From the NCBI GenBank assembly GCA_030323885.1, contig CM059189.1, positions 44,142,634-44,206,633 on the forward strand: DNA of 64,000 bases, read 5' to 3'. The stretch is from Branchipolynoe longqiensis (Eukaryota; Annelida; Polychaeta; Phyllodocida; Polynoidae). Below are positions 1-10,378 of this stretch, in pieces (positions within the stretch are counted from its first letter, which is position 1; the number at the start of each line of letters is the position of its first letter). The translations under genes were made by a program, and so were the position numbers. The notes below the pieces were generated by a model. It saw only the letters and a program-made list of their open reading frames with translations, had not been told where the DNA came from and did not search any database.

Positions 1-192
1 CCACAACTGTCCAGGTACACCGCCTTCTCTGATCCCAATGTGCACAGGTGTGTAAATGATGGCACAGGAATGTCCCTCACCTCTCACCCCTCACCCACCT
101 GACTGCACTGTGTAGGGGGTGTGAGGAGTGCAGTCTCCCTCCTCCAGAATTAGTCTCAGTCTCCCAGGGGTTAGTCTCACTCAGCCGCAAGT

Positions 193-835
193 TAAAGCTG
201 CATAGTCCGATGAAAGCATCACGTTTTCAAAACCCAAAACACTCACCTAGATTTGATCGTCCATGTCCAAATAATACCGCAGTCACACGAGGCCTGCGTT
301 TGCTTACGATCGATTCGCGACGTCAAAACGTCCTCATTTCGCCCTCCTTACGGCCTCCTTAAGTGCTGTCGCCGCGAGGACGCCAACCTCCCAGCGACCA
401 TTTTGGAAATTTTGGATGCAAGGAGGTTGCAGCTGCTGCACGTGCAACTTTCTTGCATCCTGTTCCGGTGGTGCCATTCAAAACTGGTTGGTGCCAACAC
501 ATGCTACACCGCCCTTTCCCCAACCCGGTGCCGACCCGGTGCTGACCCAGGGCCGTCAACCACTGACCCAGCACCCCCCTGCCACTGACCCAGCGCTGCC
601 CTGGTGCCGCCCTGGCATCGACCTGGCGCCGCCCACGTATTTGAATCAATGTATCGAATGGGGCGCTGGGAGGTTGGTGTCCTTTTGGGTGTAAGGAGGT
701 TGGCGGCGAACGCTGGCTCTTGTGTGACTGGGGTATTAGATCGCAATGCAGTCATTAAACATTTGTTGCAGTTTGGTGCTCCTGTGCTACGTTCGGAAAT
801 ATATAAACAAAGCCTACCGTATATGTCCCAATAGA
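193..835 (+). repeat. MITE-T copy split by a fold-back element
   Basis: The left end reads TTAAAGCTGCATAGTCCGAT at about 194. The body resumes near 745 with a CATTAAACATTT motif typical of the family. A second partial copy at 3575-3765 has the same downstream sequence (GTTGCTCCTGT...) without the interruption. The interruption is the fold-back element at about 272-738. Confidence 0.6.
272..738. mobile_element. Fold-back MITE (FB copy a)
   Basis: The ends are inverted repeats of about 30 bp: TACCGCAGTCACACGAG on the left and the complement of TACCCCAGTCACACAAGAG on the right. They are flanked by TAA/TTA. Internal arms also pair, with GGACGCCAACCTCCCAGCG at about 389 matching the complement of the sequence near 667-685. 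No transposase is encoded, so it is non-autonomous. It sits inside a MITE-T copy. Confidence 0.7.
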
Positions 836-1318
836 AGCATGCTACCCAATCGAAGCACACCCCTGATTTCAAGATTGAAAGCACGCACAAATTTACGATC
901 ATATTCAGACTGAATGCACATAAAATAAGACAATCCCACTTTATTTCAGAGGCACGACAAAAACAATTCCATGAAATTCTTTAACTTTGAATAGACGTGC
1001 ATCCATGTGTCTGCACTCGTGCAGTGCGGGTCTATTAGGACATATATGGTATGTCTAGTATGTCTGTATTCACACCAAAATTAATTTGGAATGTTTTCAC
1101 ATCACACAGCTCCAAATTTAACATTTTGGAATCAGGTACTTCAAAATAAGGTAAGGTTCGTTAGAATGATTAACCTAATGAATATATCTATTGTTGAAAT
1201 ATGCCAGAAACACAAAACTTCTACTGATCAGACGGGATGAGATGGCCAGATGGGTAGAGTAGCCGCTTTGCAGGAAGTGCTTGGAATCAATCCGTAGGCT
1301 GAGTCAAAACAATTACAG
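836..1318. other. AT-rich non-coding DNA with a decayed MITE-T piece
   Basis: No supported gene. About 1075-1235 matches the interior of MITE-T in reverse orientation (AAATTAATTTGG, then GATTAACCTAATG and ATATGCCAGAAAC). It is diverged and has no clear ends. Confidence 0.5.
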
Positions 1319-1645
1319 TGTTCTCTGTGGCGGAGTGGTTAGAGTGTCTGACTTTTTTTCTAGGTCGGACTCCTAATCTGAAGGTCAGTGGTTCGATTCC
1401 CCATGGCCCCATCTCTGCCAATTTGGATTTCCACCGCTGTGTATAACTTACAGCGTCATCAAAGGCCAGTTGCTCTCATACTATGTCTATGTGGTGTGGG
1501 AGGTTAAAAATCCCTTGGGTCGGTAAAAATGTAGGCTCGGGCTTTCTATCGGCAAACTGTCTAATGGTGAAAACAAGCCTATTCAGGCTTATCCATGATA
1601 GGCAGTATAAATCTTCAACAACAAAAAAAAAAAACAACAAAAAAA
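1319..1645 (+). mobile_element. SINE-B, tRNA-headed with a LINE-type tail
   Basis: The head has a box A-like TGGCGGAGTGGTTAGAGTG and a box B-like GGTTCGATTCC. The spacing between them is long, as in a class II (Leu/Ser-type) tRNA. A central body and a tail follow; the tail contains GAAAACAAGCCT and GGCAGTATAAATCTTCAA and ends in an A-rich run. A near-identical copy lies at 29722-30035. The tail motifs match the 3' end of the LINE at 28607-29545, which suggests that LINE type mobilises it. Confidence 0.8.
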
Positions 1646-1751
1646 AACAACAAAAAAAAACGGTGGTGGTATGTGCATACACCATCATTAATTTGGCATG
1701 TACTTCTCCAATTACAAAACTGATACTTGTTAATGTTACTACCTAGCCTGG

Positions 1752-1808
1752 TCTGTCCTGATATGACCTTATATGTTGCTAGGATGTAAAACAGCAACAA
1801 ACAAACAA
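1752..1808 (+). mobile_element. Solo SINE-A tail inserted in a SINE-A copy
   Basis: Only the last ~40 bp of SINE-A (TCCTGATATGACCTTATATG onward) plus a CAAA-rich tail are present. An 11-bp target duplication, ACCTAGCCTGG, lies at 1741-1751 and 1809-1819. The host is another SINE-A, so the tail moved as an independent unit. Confidence 0.8.
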
Positions 1809-2035
1809 ACCTAGCCTGGCGCTCGGCATTACTAGGATCAGGCAAGGACTGGTTAATTTAGTATCAGGATCATGTGACTGAGCGGGATATCAATTCATGG
1901 TGTCGGTGACCTGGTCTCCCAGTGGGGCAACCCTATAAAGTTGCCATGCGTGTGCACTGTCACAAGTCAGTACCCGTTCTGATATGATCTTAAATGTTGC
2001 CAGGACATGAAACCCAAACAACAAAAAACAAACCT
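1809..2035 (+). mobile_element. SINE-A body and tail
   Basis: Begins at CCTAGCCTGGCGCTCGGCAT and runs through the shared body (GGACTGGTTA, AATGTGACTGAG-type, CAGTGGGGCA) to the GATATGA...GTTGCCAGGA tail. The head upstream is decayed (AAACTGATACTTGTTAATG at about 1716). Confidence 0.85.
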
Positions 2036-2094
2036 CCACCCACTCACCACCTCAAATTCCTGCAACATAGCTATCAGACGCAGCGAGAGCAGAA

Positions 2095-3185
2095 CAAGAA
2101 TGCCATGCACCACTGGCATTGGATCCATAATTTGAGAGAGTAGGCAGCGTTATTAATTATATAGTGAAACACATGTGTGTGCACTTAATCATTGAAATGG
2201 AATGGCCAAGCCTTGACTTCCGCATAGCATTGGTGTAAAATGGCGCACATAGCTGAGCATCATTACCACTGTGGAATTTGGGTACATACTAGCATGGACG
2301 GCAAGGAGTCCATGTAATGATTGCTTATTGGAGTTGATTTTGTTTCTTTCCTTTTATAAATATTTAACGTACAAATAAAAGCAACTTTCCATATGAAGTA
2401 TCGTATTTTCTCTATTATGTGTTCATTCACTTTTCAGCTTTACTCCTCCCGTATTTTCCCTCCCTTAACCCTTCCTACGCCTTCGGTAAACTAATATCCT
2501 TCACCTATACCAGGTAAGAATCATGCATGCGCCATGGCTTGAATCAGTCTGTCTGTTGTTTGTTGGAGTTTGTTGGAGTTATACATCCTGGCAACATCTA
2601 AGGTCATATCAGGACGGGTACTGACTTGTGACAGTCCTCACCCTTAGTCTTTAATACGCCGTCGGTAAACTAATATGTTTCACCAACAACAGGTAAATAT
2701 CAAGCATACTGCCACACGCCACTCACATCAGTCCACAATTTCAGGTGAGTTAGCAGCGTTATTAATTATACAGTGAAACATCAAAATGACATAGCGTGCA
2801 CTGAATCATTGAAATGGAAATGCCAGGCCTTGATTTCCGCATAGCGTTGGTGTCAAATGGCGTACATAGCTGAGCGTCACTACCACTGTGGAATTTGGGT
2901 ACATACTAGCATGGACGGCAAGGAGTCCATGTAATGATTGCTTATTGGAGTTGATTTTGTTTCTTTCCTTTTATAAATATTTAAAGTACAAATAAAAGCA
3001 ACTTTCCATATGAAGTACCGTATTTTCTCGATTATGTGTTGGTTCACTTTTCAGCTTTACTCCTCCCATATTTTCCCTCCCTTAACCCTTCCTACGCCTT
3101 CGGTAAACTAATATCCTTCACCTATGCCAGGTAAGAATCACGCATGCGCCATGGCTCGAATCAGTCTGTCTGTTGTTTGTTGGAG
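2095..3185. repeat. Tandem duplication of a ~610-bp non-coding unit
   Basis: Sequence from about 2140-2560 recurs at about 2750-3185. Shared landmarks include GCAGCGTTATTAATTAT, TGGACGGCAAGGAGTCCATG and CCTTCGGTAAACTAATATCC, offset by 608-619 bp. Each copy ends next to a minus-strand SINE-A: truncated at 2562-2638 in the first and full length at 3165-3507 in the second. No open frame is conserved between them. Confidence 0.85.
2562..2638 (-). mobile_element. SINE-A tail fragment
   Basis: Minus-strand SINE-A tail (TACATCCTGGCAACATCTAA and on to ACTTGTGACAGT). It stops about 25 bp past the usual solo-tail breakpoint. Confidence 0.7.
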
Positions 3186-3507
3186 TTCGTGAATTTTTAC
3201 GTCCTGGCAACATCTAAGGTCATGTCAGGTTGGGAACCAACTTGTGACAGTGCAAACTCATGGCAACTTCATAGTGCTGCTCCACTGGGAAATCAGGCCA
3301 CTCGCACCATGACCCAATATCCCACTGTCACATTATCCTGACACTTACCTAACCAGTCCTTGCCCTATCCTATTAATGCCGAGCGCCAGGCTAGGAAGCG
3401 ACAAGTATCAATTTGATAAGTCATTGGTTTGACTCAACCGGGAACTGAACTCCCGATATCCCACACGCGAGGCCCACACTCTATCGATTCGGCCGACACG
3501 CCAGGTG
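3165..3507 (-). mobile_element. Full-length SINE-A
   Basis: Read on the minus strand it has a tRNA-like head (GGCCGAATCGATAGAGTGTG), the GTTTGACTTAT-type junction, the shared body and the GTCCTGATATGA-family tail ending in an AAC-rich run. It closes the second unit of the 610-bp duplication. Confidence 0.85.
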
Positions 3508-3574
3508 CTTTAATCTGGGAAGATAACCAGCGCGCTAACTGCCCGGCCTGACCTGCACAGCAAAATTACTGACC

Positions 3575-3765
3575 AGCCAGGTTTAACGCTGCATAGGCCG
3601 ATGAGAGCATCTCATGTTCCAAAACAAAACAAAAACAAGACTCACATCGATTCAATTGAACATAGGTACGCTCATTAAACATTTATTGCAGTTTGTTGCT
3701 CCTGTCCTATGCTCGTAAATGGATACACAACGCCTATGTCAACCATTTCAGCGTGCACACCGAGG
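3575..3765 (+). repeat. MITE-T fragment
   Basis: GCTGCATAGGCCGATGAGAG is a mutated MITE-T left end, followed by the CATTAAACATTTATTGCAG motif. The right terminus is missing, replaced by the purine tract. Confidence 0.5.
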
Positions 3766-4142
3766 GAGGGAGGGGGGGGAGGGGGGGAGGAGAGAGAGAG
3801 GATGAGAGAGAGAGGGGGGGAGGGACGGAGGGAGGGAGGGGGAGGAGGAGAGAGGGGAGAGACGGGGGGGAGAGGGAGGGAGGAGGGAAGGGGGGGATGG
3901 GAGGGGGAGGGAGGGAGGGAGGGGTGAGGGAGGGAGGGAGGGAGGGAGGGAGGGGTGAGGGAGGGAGGGAGCGAGCGAGCGAGCGAGGGAGCAAGCAAGG
4001 GAGGGAGGGAGGGAAACAGGGAGGGAGTGAGGGAAGGAATGAGGGAAGGAGAGAGGGGTGTAGGGAGGGAGGGAGCAGGGGAATGAGGGAGGGGGAAGAG
4101 AGGGGGAAGGCGGGGAGGTAGGAGAGACGAAGGGATAGGGGT
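3763..4142. repeat. Polypurine GGGA/GGAGA tract
   Basis: Almost pure G/A on the plus strand in GGGA, GGAGA and GCGA units. Long Pro/Ser/Leu frames on the minus strand are low-complexity artefacts. It could form triplex or G-quadruplex DNA. A longer counterpart lies at 14658-15205. Confidence 0.95.
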
Positions 4143-4385
4143 AGGTAGGTTGCTTGCTTGTTGGAGTTTGGACTCGAGAATGATGAGTTGCTGTCGTCAT
4201 CGCCACCGATGCACAACCAAGAAGAACAGCTTTGCCCCACATGACACGTAAACCAGTCGAAGGCCCAAGCCATGTGCCCATATATAGTTGTCTTTCTCTG
4301 CAGGCACCGGGCGCAGTGGCCTAATCGGTAGAGTGCAGGTCTCACGTGCGGAAGGTGGGGTGTTCTGCTCTCGGTCGAGTCATGC
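4143..4385 (+). repeat. Flank of duplicated purine module plus SINE-A head
   Basis: Nearly identical to 15206-15455 (GGAGTTTGGACTCGAGAAT, then ACACGTAAACCAGTCGAAGG, then the SINE-A head GGCCTAATCGGTAGAG). This copy loses the SINE after the head at about 4378 and joins MITE-T-like sequence at about 4390. Confidence 0.85.
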
Positions 4386-4454
4386 TGTACATTTTCACTT
4401 CAAATATCTCAAAAGTTAACCCTTTGAAATAAAAATTACTTCAAGCTAGAACAA

Positions 4455-4735
4455 AGAGGAGTGGAGTGGCATGGGGTGGAGCGGAGTGGAGTGAGTGGAG
4501 TGAGTGGAGTGGATTGGGGTGGAGGGGAGTTGAGTGGGGGAGGGGAGTTAAATGGGTGGAGTGGAGGGGAGGGGAGGGGAGTGGAGGGGAGTGGAGTGGA
4601 GTGGAGGGGAGTGGAGTGGAGTGGAGTGGAGGGGAGTGAATGGGAGTGGAGGGGAGTGGATGGGAGTGGATGGGAGTGGAGGGGAGTGGAGGGGAGTGTA
4701 GTTGAGTGGAGGGGAGTGGAGTCCAGGGGGGAGGG
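4455..4735. repeat. GGAGT/GGGGA pentamer satellite
   Basis: Tandem GGAGT units interspersed with GGGGA and GGATG. The pentamer period leaves several frames open on both strands, giving spurious frames. Confidence 0.95.
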
Positions 4736-4739
4736 TCAA

Positions 4740-5070
4740 AACCTAAAACAACAAAGAAAATATATAAATATTTGTAAACATAAAAAACCCACAAAAGCCC
4801 TCAATAGTCCCAGTGAGTTTGAGCACAATTGTCCGGTTGTGCTTCGGGCGTCATCATAGATGAGTTCGTGTGTCATACTTGCAGCAGGAATGTTGATGAC
4901 CACAGCTTATTTACAGCCCCACTGCTCCAATTTGCCAAATAACACAGCCACTTACAGCGTTAATGTTACAGCATGATTCCACGCAACTGATTATTTGTTG
5001 GTTTAAACTAGGATGTCTAGTGACAAGTTGATCACATAGGCCACGGTGAGTGTGAAATTAATATATAATT
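4740..5070. other. Unique non-coding DNA
   Basis: No repeat family or convincing open frame recognised. Confidence 0.4.
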
Positions 5071-5280
5071 AGTACACTGTTAACCAGCGAAACAATAAGT
5101 GAGTCTGTGAGTGAGTGACTGACTGAGTGAGTGAGTGATTTGGTTGGTTGCTGGAGTTTTACATCCTGGCAACATCTAAGGTCATATCAGGACGGGTACT
5201 GACTTGTGACAGTGCACACACATGGTGACTTAATAGTGCTGCCCCACCGGGAAACCAGTCCACCGGCACCATGACATGAA

Positions 5281-5774
5281 TAGGGATGAAAGATCTCCGC
5301 GATTTCGCGGATTTCCGGATTTTTCCTGTAGCTATAAGTGTATACTAATACGTTGCGCCAGTCCTGATATGACCTTAGATGTTGCCAGGACGTAAAATTC
5401 CAACAACCAGCCAACCAATACGTTGTTTCACGCTGCAGCACCATCAGTGTATACTAATACATGCTTCAAACGCCGCAGCACTATCAGCGTATACTACTAA
5501 AACGTGCTTCAAACGGCGCAGCACTATCAGCATATACTAATATGTGCTTCAAACGGTGCAGCACTATCAGCGTATACTAATTCGTGCATCAAACACCGCA
5601 GCACTAGCAGCGTATACTACTAATATGTGCTTCAAAAGCCGCAGCACTAGCAGCGTATATCAATATGTATGAAACCCGACTTCCGGGAATTTTCAGTGAT
5701 TCCCTGACACTGCTAAGCCTATGGAAGAATATCAGCATTTCCGCTTTTTTTCCCGGAGACCACTTTCATCCCTG
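5281..5774. mobile_element. MITE-H (CAGGGATGAAAG ends, internal 40-bp repeats)
   Basis: Ends read tAGGGATGAAAG and CTTTCATCCCTG. Flanks are CATGAA and CATGAT, an imperfect 6-bp target duplication. The interior has about five tandem units with CAGCACTATCAGCGTATACT and GTGCTTCAAA. The end sequence is hAT-like, but a 6-bp duplication is not the usual 8 bp, so the superfamily is unassigned. A solo SINE-A tail is nested inside. The second copy is at 19897-20295. Confidence 0.75.
5356..5416 (+). mobile_element. Solo SINE-A tail nested in MITE-H
   Basis: A 61-bp insertion beginning CGCCAGTCCTGATATGACC and ending in CAACAACCAGCCAACC. It is flanked by a 9-bp duplication AATACGTTG at 5347-5355 and 5417-5425. 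This makes three insertion layers: solo tail in MITE-H in SINE-A. Confidence 0.8.
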
Positions 5775-6061
5775 CATGATATTCTACTCAGTGACATTAC
5801 CATGACACTGAACCAACCAGTCCTTGTCCTTTTTTCCCTTTGAAGCCAAACCTAAATTTTGTTTGTAGCCATGGATAAACAAATTAAGGCAAAGGGAGAT
5901 TTTTGTTGTTCAATTTTGCTGTAGCTAAGCATGGATAAAATTACAACTAACCTTCTATCTCATGCAAGTCTAGACTCTGTGTGCATATTCAAGTTCTTAT
6001 TAGGATTATCATATAACCATATTTGATCAACCCCCCCACCCCAGCATAAACACACTCACTC

Positions 6062-6207
6062 AGATACATTTGCACATACTCATGACTTACACACTCATAA
6101 ATACTCATACATACTCACACATACTCACACACACCCATACTCACACACTCATACACCCACACACTCACTCACTCACTCACATTCTCTCTCGCTCTCTCTC
6201 GCTCGCT

Positions 6208-6252
<45 letters not shown>
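6062..6252. repeat. CA-rich microsatellite
   Basis: Degenerate ACTCATACACAC units, a CTCTCTCG block, then an uninterrupted CA run. The open frame across it encodes only His/Thr repeats. Confidence 0.95.
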
Positions 6253-6253
<1 letters not shown>

Positions 6254-6579
6254 ATAAACGACTACACTGGCGCTTAGACATAAGTTAGAGCGTTTGTAGC
6301 AGTGGCCTCGTTTTGAGAACTTTGGAATGTCGCCCATGCAGTGCGCAATTTAATGGTTTTTAGCGATGACCCCTGGCGTCAGTAAACAGCCTCACTGGCG
6401 TCTGACGTCACTGCCCCAATTAGAACCGTCTGCAGTCACGTGTGTGCTGAACAGTGATGCCCCGCTGGGGTGCCGCAGGCCCAGTGGCTGGAGGCCCTTC
6501 TCTAAGACTGTAGGAGCCGGCCGCCCGTCTAGCTCCTTTTGTGGCGCCCCCTGGAGGAGTTTCTGTCCACCTCCTCCTT

Positions 6580-6870
6580 GGTTGTTAGAGTTTTACGTCC
6601 TGGTGACATCTAAGGTACCGACTTGTGACAGTGTGCACTGATGGAAACTTTATAGTGCTGCCCTACTGGGAAATCAGGCCGCTGACACCATGACCCGATA
6701 TCCCACTCAGACACATTATCCTGACACTGAGCTAACAAGTCCTTGACCTATCCTATTAATGCCGAGCACCAGGCTAGGAAGCGACAAGTAGGTGTGACTC
6801 GACTAGGAACCGAACTCCCAATCTCCCGTACGCGAGGCCTGCGCTCTACCGATTCGGCCACCGCGCTCAG
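6580..6870 (-). mobile_element. SINE-A, nearly full length
   Basis: Minus-strand copy with tail, body and head (complement of GAGCGCAGGCCTCGCGTACG). It has small internal deletions in the tail (GGTCATATCAGGACG is missing before TACCGACTTG) and at the head/body junction. Confidence 0.85.
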
Positions 6871-7004
6871 TGTCCACCTCCTCCTTCAGGGCCACATTGC
6901 ACACGTGACCAGTGTGGGAAATGAGGCAGACCGGACAGCCAGGAGGGAGGGTCAGAAGTAGCGGCAGTTGGCAAACTGAGTCGGTGGTGGATAGCTTGGT
7001 GCAA

Positions 7005-7900
7005 GACTGTGTGGTGTGATGTGAGCCTGTGTGGCATGATGTAAGGCTATGTGACATGATGTAAGGCTACATGCCATGATGTAAGGCTATGTGACATGAT
7101 GTAAGGCTATATGCAATGATGTGAGGCTATATGACATGGTGTAAGGCTATGTGGCATGATGTAAAGTTATGCAAGATGATGTAATGCTATGCGGCATGAT
7201 GTAATGCTATGCGACATGATGTAATGCTATGTGACACGATGTAAGGCTGCATGATGTGGTGTGATGATGTGAGTGTGACATGATGTAAAGCTATGCGACA
7301 TCATGTAAAGCTATGTGACATGATGTAAGGCTGTGGTATGATGTAAGGTTGTGTGATGTGATGCAATGGCGTGTTACAATGCAAGGCTGTATTACATGAT
7401 GTAAAGCTATGCGATGTGATATAAGGCTGTGACATGATGAAAGGCTGTTTGATATGATGTAAAGCTCTATGACATGATGTTAGGCTGTGATATGATGTAA
7501 CATTGCAAGGATGTGACATGAAATAAGGCTGTGTGACATGATGTACCGGTACGTGATGTGATGCAAGGTTGTGTGATATGATGTAAGGCTGTACATTATC
7601 GTGTATGGTTGTGACATGATGTAAGGCTGTGTGATATGATGTATTGGTACATGTTATGATCTAAGGTTGTATGCTATGGCGTAAGGTTGTGGCATGATGT
7701 AAAGCTACGTGCTATGATGGTAGGGTGTGTGATATGATGTAAGGTTGCATGCCATGATGTAAGGCTGTGACATAGACTAAGGCTGTGTGACAATATGTAG
7801 GGTGGTTTGACATGCCTTAAGGCTATGTGATGTGACATGGATTAAGTCTATGTGACGTGACATGGTTTAAGGCTATGTGACATGGTGTCAGGCTGGGTGA
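7005..7900. repeat. ~20-bp minisatellite
   Basis: About 40 diverged units of GATGTAAGGCTATGTGACAT. Units vary between 16 and 24 bp, and later ones shift to GTGACATGGTTTAAGGC. It lies between the two arms of the 5.07-5.99 / 7.97-8.35 kb inverted pair. Confidence 0.9.
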
Positions 7901-7964
7901 CATGGTGTAAGACATCATGACATGGAAAAGGGCCAAGTTGGGCATCCCTGATGAAAGACACACC

Positions 7965-8345
7965 CACACTAGTACATCAATATCCATGCTTTGCTGCAGC
8001 AAAAGTGGAAAAATAAAATCTCCCTTTCCCTTAATTTGTTTATCCAGGGCTACAAACAAAATTTAGGTTTGGCTTCAAATGGAAAAAAGGACAAGGACTG
8101 GTTGGCTCAGTGTCATGATAATGTGACTGAGTAGGATACCAGGTCATGGTGCTGGTAGTCTGGGCTCTCACTGGGGCAACACTATTAAGTCATCATGAGT
8201 GTGCACTGTCACAAGTCAGCACCCGTCCTGATATGACCTTAAATGTTGCCAGGGTGTAAAACTCCAACAACCAACCAAATCACTCACCCACTCACTGACT
8301 CACTTATTGCCTTGCTGGTTAACAGTGTACTAATTATCAGTTAGC
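7965..8345 (+). repeat. Right arm of an inverted segmental pair, with SINE-A
   Basis: Reverse complement of about 5080-5960 minus its MITE-H. Shared parts include AGTACACTGTTAACCAGC, the ATTTAGGTTTGGCTTCAAA stretch and the SINE-A body and tail (8082-8270). The SINE head is replaced by the GGCTTCAAATGGAAAAAAGG junction in both arms, so the SINE was already truncated before duplication. Confidence 0.85.
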
Positions 8346-8404
8346 ACAGAGTTCCCCATAGACTCGAATATTCAGGACAAGCCCCATTCACCGAAAACCC
8401 ACAA

Positions 8405-8417
8405 CGCCCCCTGGTGG
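8405..8417 (-). promoter_or_regulatory. CTCF-type core motif
   Basis: CGCCCCCTGGTGG fits the reverse form of the CTCF core (YGCCMYCTRSTGG) at every position. Occupancy cannot be inferred from sequence. Confidence 0.35.
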
Positions 8418-8609
8418 AGGAGACCTGTGTATCTGAAGGGTGTACGTGCTTGTGGTTCACCTTGGTCGGGTGAGGCCTATCCTCCCGCCCCCACCCACTC
8501 ACCCACCCACACGCAACAACAACACACACACAAACACACAAACACACCCTGTCCAAACGCATGCCGATGTCCGTGTTGAATCGGTTTAGGTGTATTTACA
8601 ATGTGGAGA

Positions 8610-8865
8610 TGAGAGAAGAGTGGGGGAGGGGGGGGAGGGGGAGGACGGAGGGGGAGGGGGGGGGGGAGAAGGGAAGGGGGAGGGGAGGGGAGGGGTGGGG
8701 AGGGGAGGTGGAGGGGAGGGAGGGGAGGGGAGGGGAGGGGAGGGGAGGGGAGGGGAGGGGATGGAGAAGGGAGGGAAGGGGAGGGAAGGGAAGGGGAGGG
8801 GAGGGAAGGGAAGGGGAGGGAAGGGGAGGGAAGGGAAGGGGAGGGAAGGGAAGGGAAGGAAGGGT
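8610..8865. repeat. Polypurine GGGGA/GGGAA tract
   Basis: G/A-only plus strand with many GGGG runs. The frames here are low-complexity artefacts. Confidence 0.95.
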
Positions 8866-8879
8866 ACACAAATAGACGG

Positions 8880-9960
8880 ATTCCTCATTCCAGCAGCGCA
8901 GTGCATTGTGGGATGAGTGGAAGAAAAATAAACCCGCACGAAGCACATGGTGCATGCTAATACACTGGGTGCAGCTATGAAATGTGCTAGTTTCAGCTCA
9001 TCTCAGCTCTTGTTTGAAACATAGAATACCAACTAAAAATATATATTTAATAAAGTAAGGTGTTAATCTTGTATCCACCATTGCATTTACATCAATCTAA
9101 TCAGCAATTCTTATGCCATCTGCATTTAGATTTAAGCAAATTTGAGCACTCAGACTAGTGTTAGAGCCATAGCCAGAGTCAGTTTTACTTATTTTATTCA
9201 TGTTTTTATTTATATCCTATGGTTAATGACATATGTAGAACTAGAAAATGAGTAGGGTTAAACAGATATTGGTTATATATTTCTCTGAAACAAGTCTCTG
9301 TTGACACATTTGGCATTTTAATATTTAGAACAAGAATTATTAATGGTGATGTGGATATCAGCCTTAAAGTGACTGATTGTTTTGTGTGGAATTGTATGTT
9401 TCTTAGCTTAAAATGTTGAACTATGGCTAGTTGTGTCTTAAATATATTCCTTATATCATTATATTGCATGTGTGCATCCATGTTTATGCTAAATTGTTAT
9501 GTATTTCTATTAATTTTGAATAAAATCTAAGTTTTGCCCTATGCATATCGGCAAACTCAATGGCCATACATCTGTGTTTTGCTCTCGACACCGTTTTCAG
9601 CGCAAGCGCAGTCGGAATGGCGATCTAGTCTATTATATGTAAAACTACATTTGCTATTTTCAAAATTCCCATGCTTAAGAAAAACAACGTGAAAATAAAA
9701 TGTTTTAAATGGTCGATTTTTGGAGGATCGAATCGCGAACCTGTGAATTGTGTTCGTAATTTGCATCTAAAATGAAAATGCGCATGTGTAGTGTTTATGG
9801 GCCCCAAGTGAAAACCCAACATTTCTAACAGACACTATGCATAAATGGCCAGGTCCACAACAGTTGTCAACGCTGTTATTTCAGAATTAAAATGACCTAT
9901 TTAAACAAAAGAATTGTCGCCAATGACAAATTATTGCTCTATTAAATAACACTGATGGTT
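8880..9960. other. AT-rich DNA without recognised features
   Basis: About 1 kb of ordinary AT-rich sequence. Short open frames of 60-90 codons show no recognisable domain and no coding bias. Confidence 0.5.
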
Positions 9961-9971
9961 TACAGTGGACT

Positions 9972-10139
9972 TGGGGGGGGGGGCGGGGGGCGGGGGGCGG
10001 GGGGGGGGGTTTTGTTTGGGGTTGGGTTTGTGTGTGGGGGGGGTGTGGGGGTTGGTTGTGGGTGGGTGGGGTGGGTGGGTGGTTTTTGTTTGGTGTTGGT
10101 GGTTTGTTTTTTGTTTGGTGGGGGGGGGGGGGGGGGGAG
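9972..10139. repeat. G-run tract with G-quadruplex potential
   Basis: Repeated runs of 4-18 G separated by GTTTG or TTT spacers on the plus strand. This is a textbook quadruplex-forming pattern. Confidence 0.9.
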
Positions 10140-10280
10140 AAAGTAATCCACAATTGTATCCCAGTTTTGCAAAGAGCAGAAGACATTTAGCAGCAGCAGA
10201 CGACAAGCTAAAATCACTCCTGATTTGTCACCAGTGGGGCGGGAGAATGTGCGGAGGGTATAAGAACGCTGTCCAATCAC

Positions 10281-10330
10281 GTGAGGTGAGGTGAGGTGAG
10301 GTGAGGTGAGGTGAGGTGAGGTGAGGTGAG
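10281..10330. repeat. (GTGAG)10 pentamer array
   Basis: About ten perfect GTGAG units. Confidence 0.95.
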
Positions 10331-10378
10331 CATCTTCTCAAACTTGTCACGCTCCACCTGGTGACAACAACTGCAACA

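Larger units (their letters stand above)
5139..5830 (-). mobile_element. SINE-A split by MITE-H
   Basis: Minus-strand SINE-A tail and body occupy 5139-5280 and continue at 5775-5830 (TACTCAGTGACATTACC...). The interruption is MITE-H at 5281-5774. The same locus in the inverted paralogue near 8080-8270 is uninterrupted. Confidence 0.85.

Noticed and set aside
3675..4345. Polypurine/polypyrimidine tract read as a proline-rich protein
   Set aside because: It is a low-complexity DNA tract, duplicated elsewhere with a different length.
7011..7900. CRISPR-like array of ~20-bp repeats
   Set aside because: The units are contiguous and diverged, with no spacers, and the DNA is eukaryotic.
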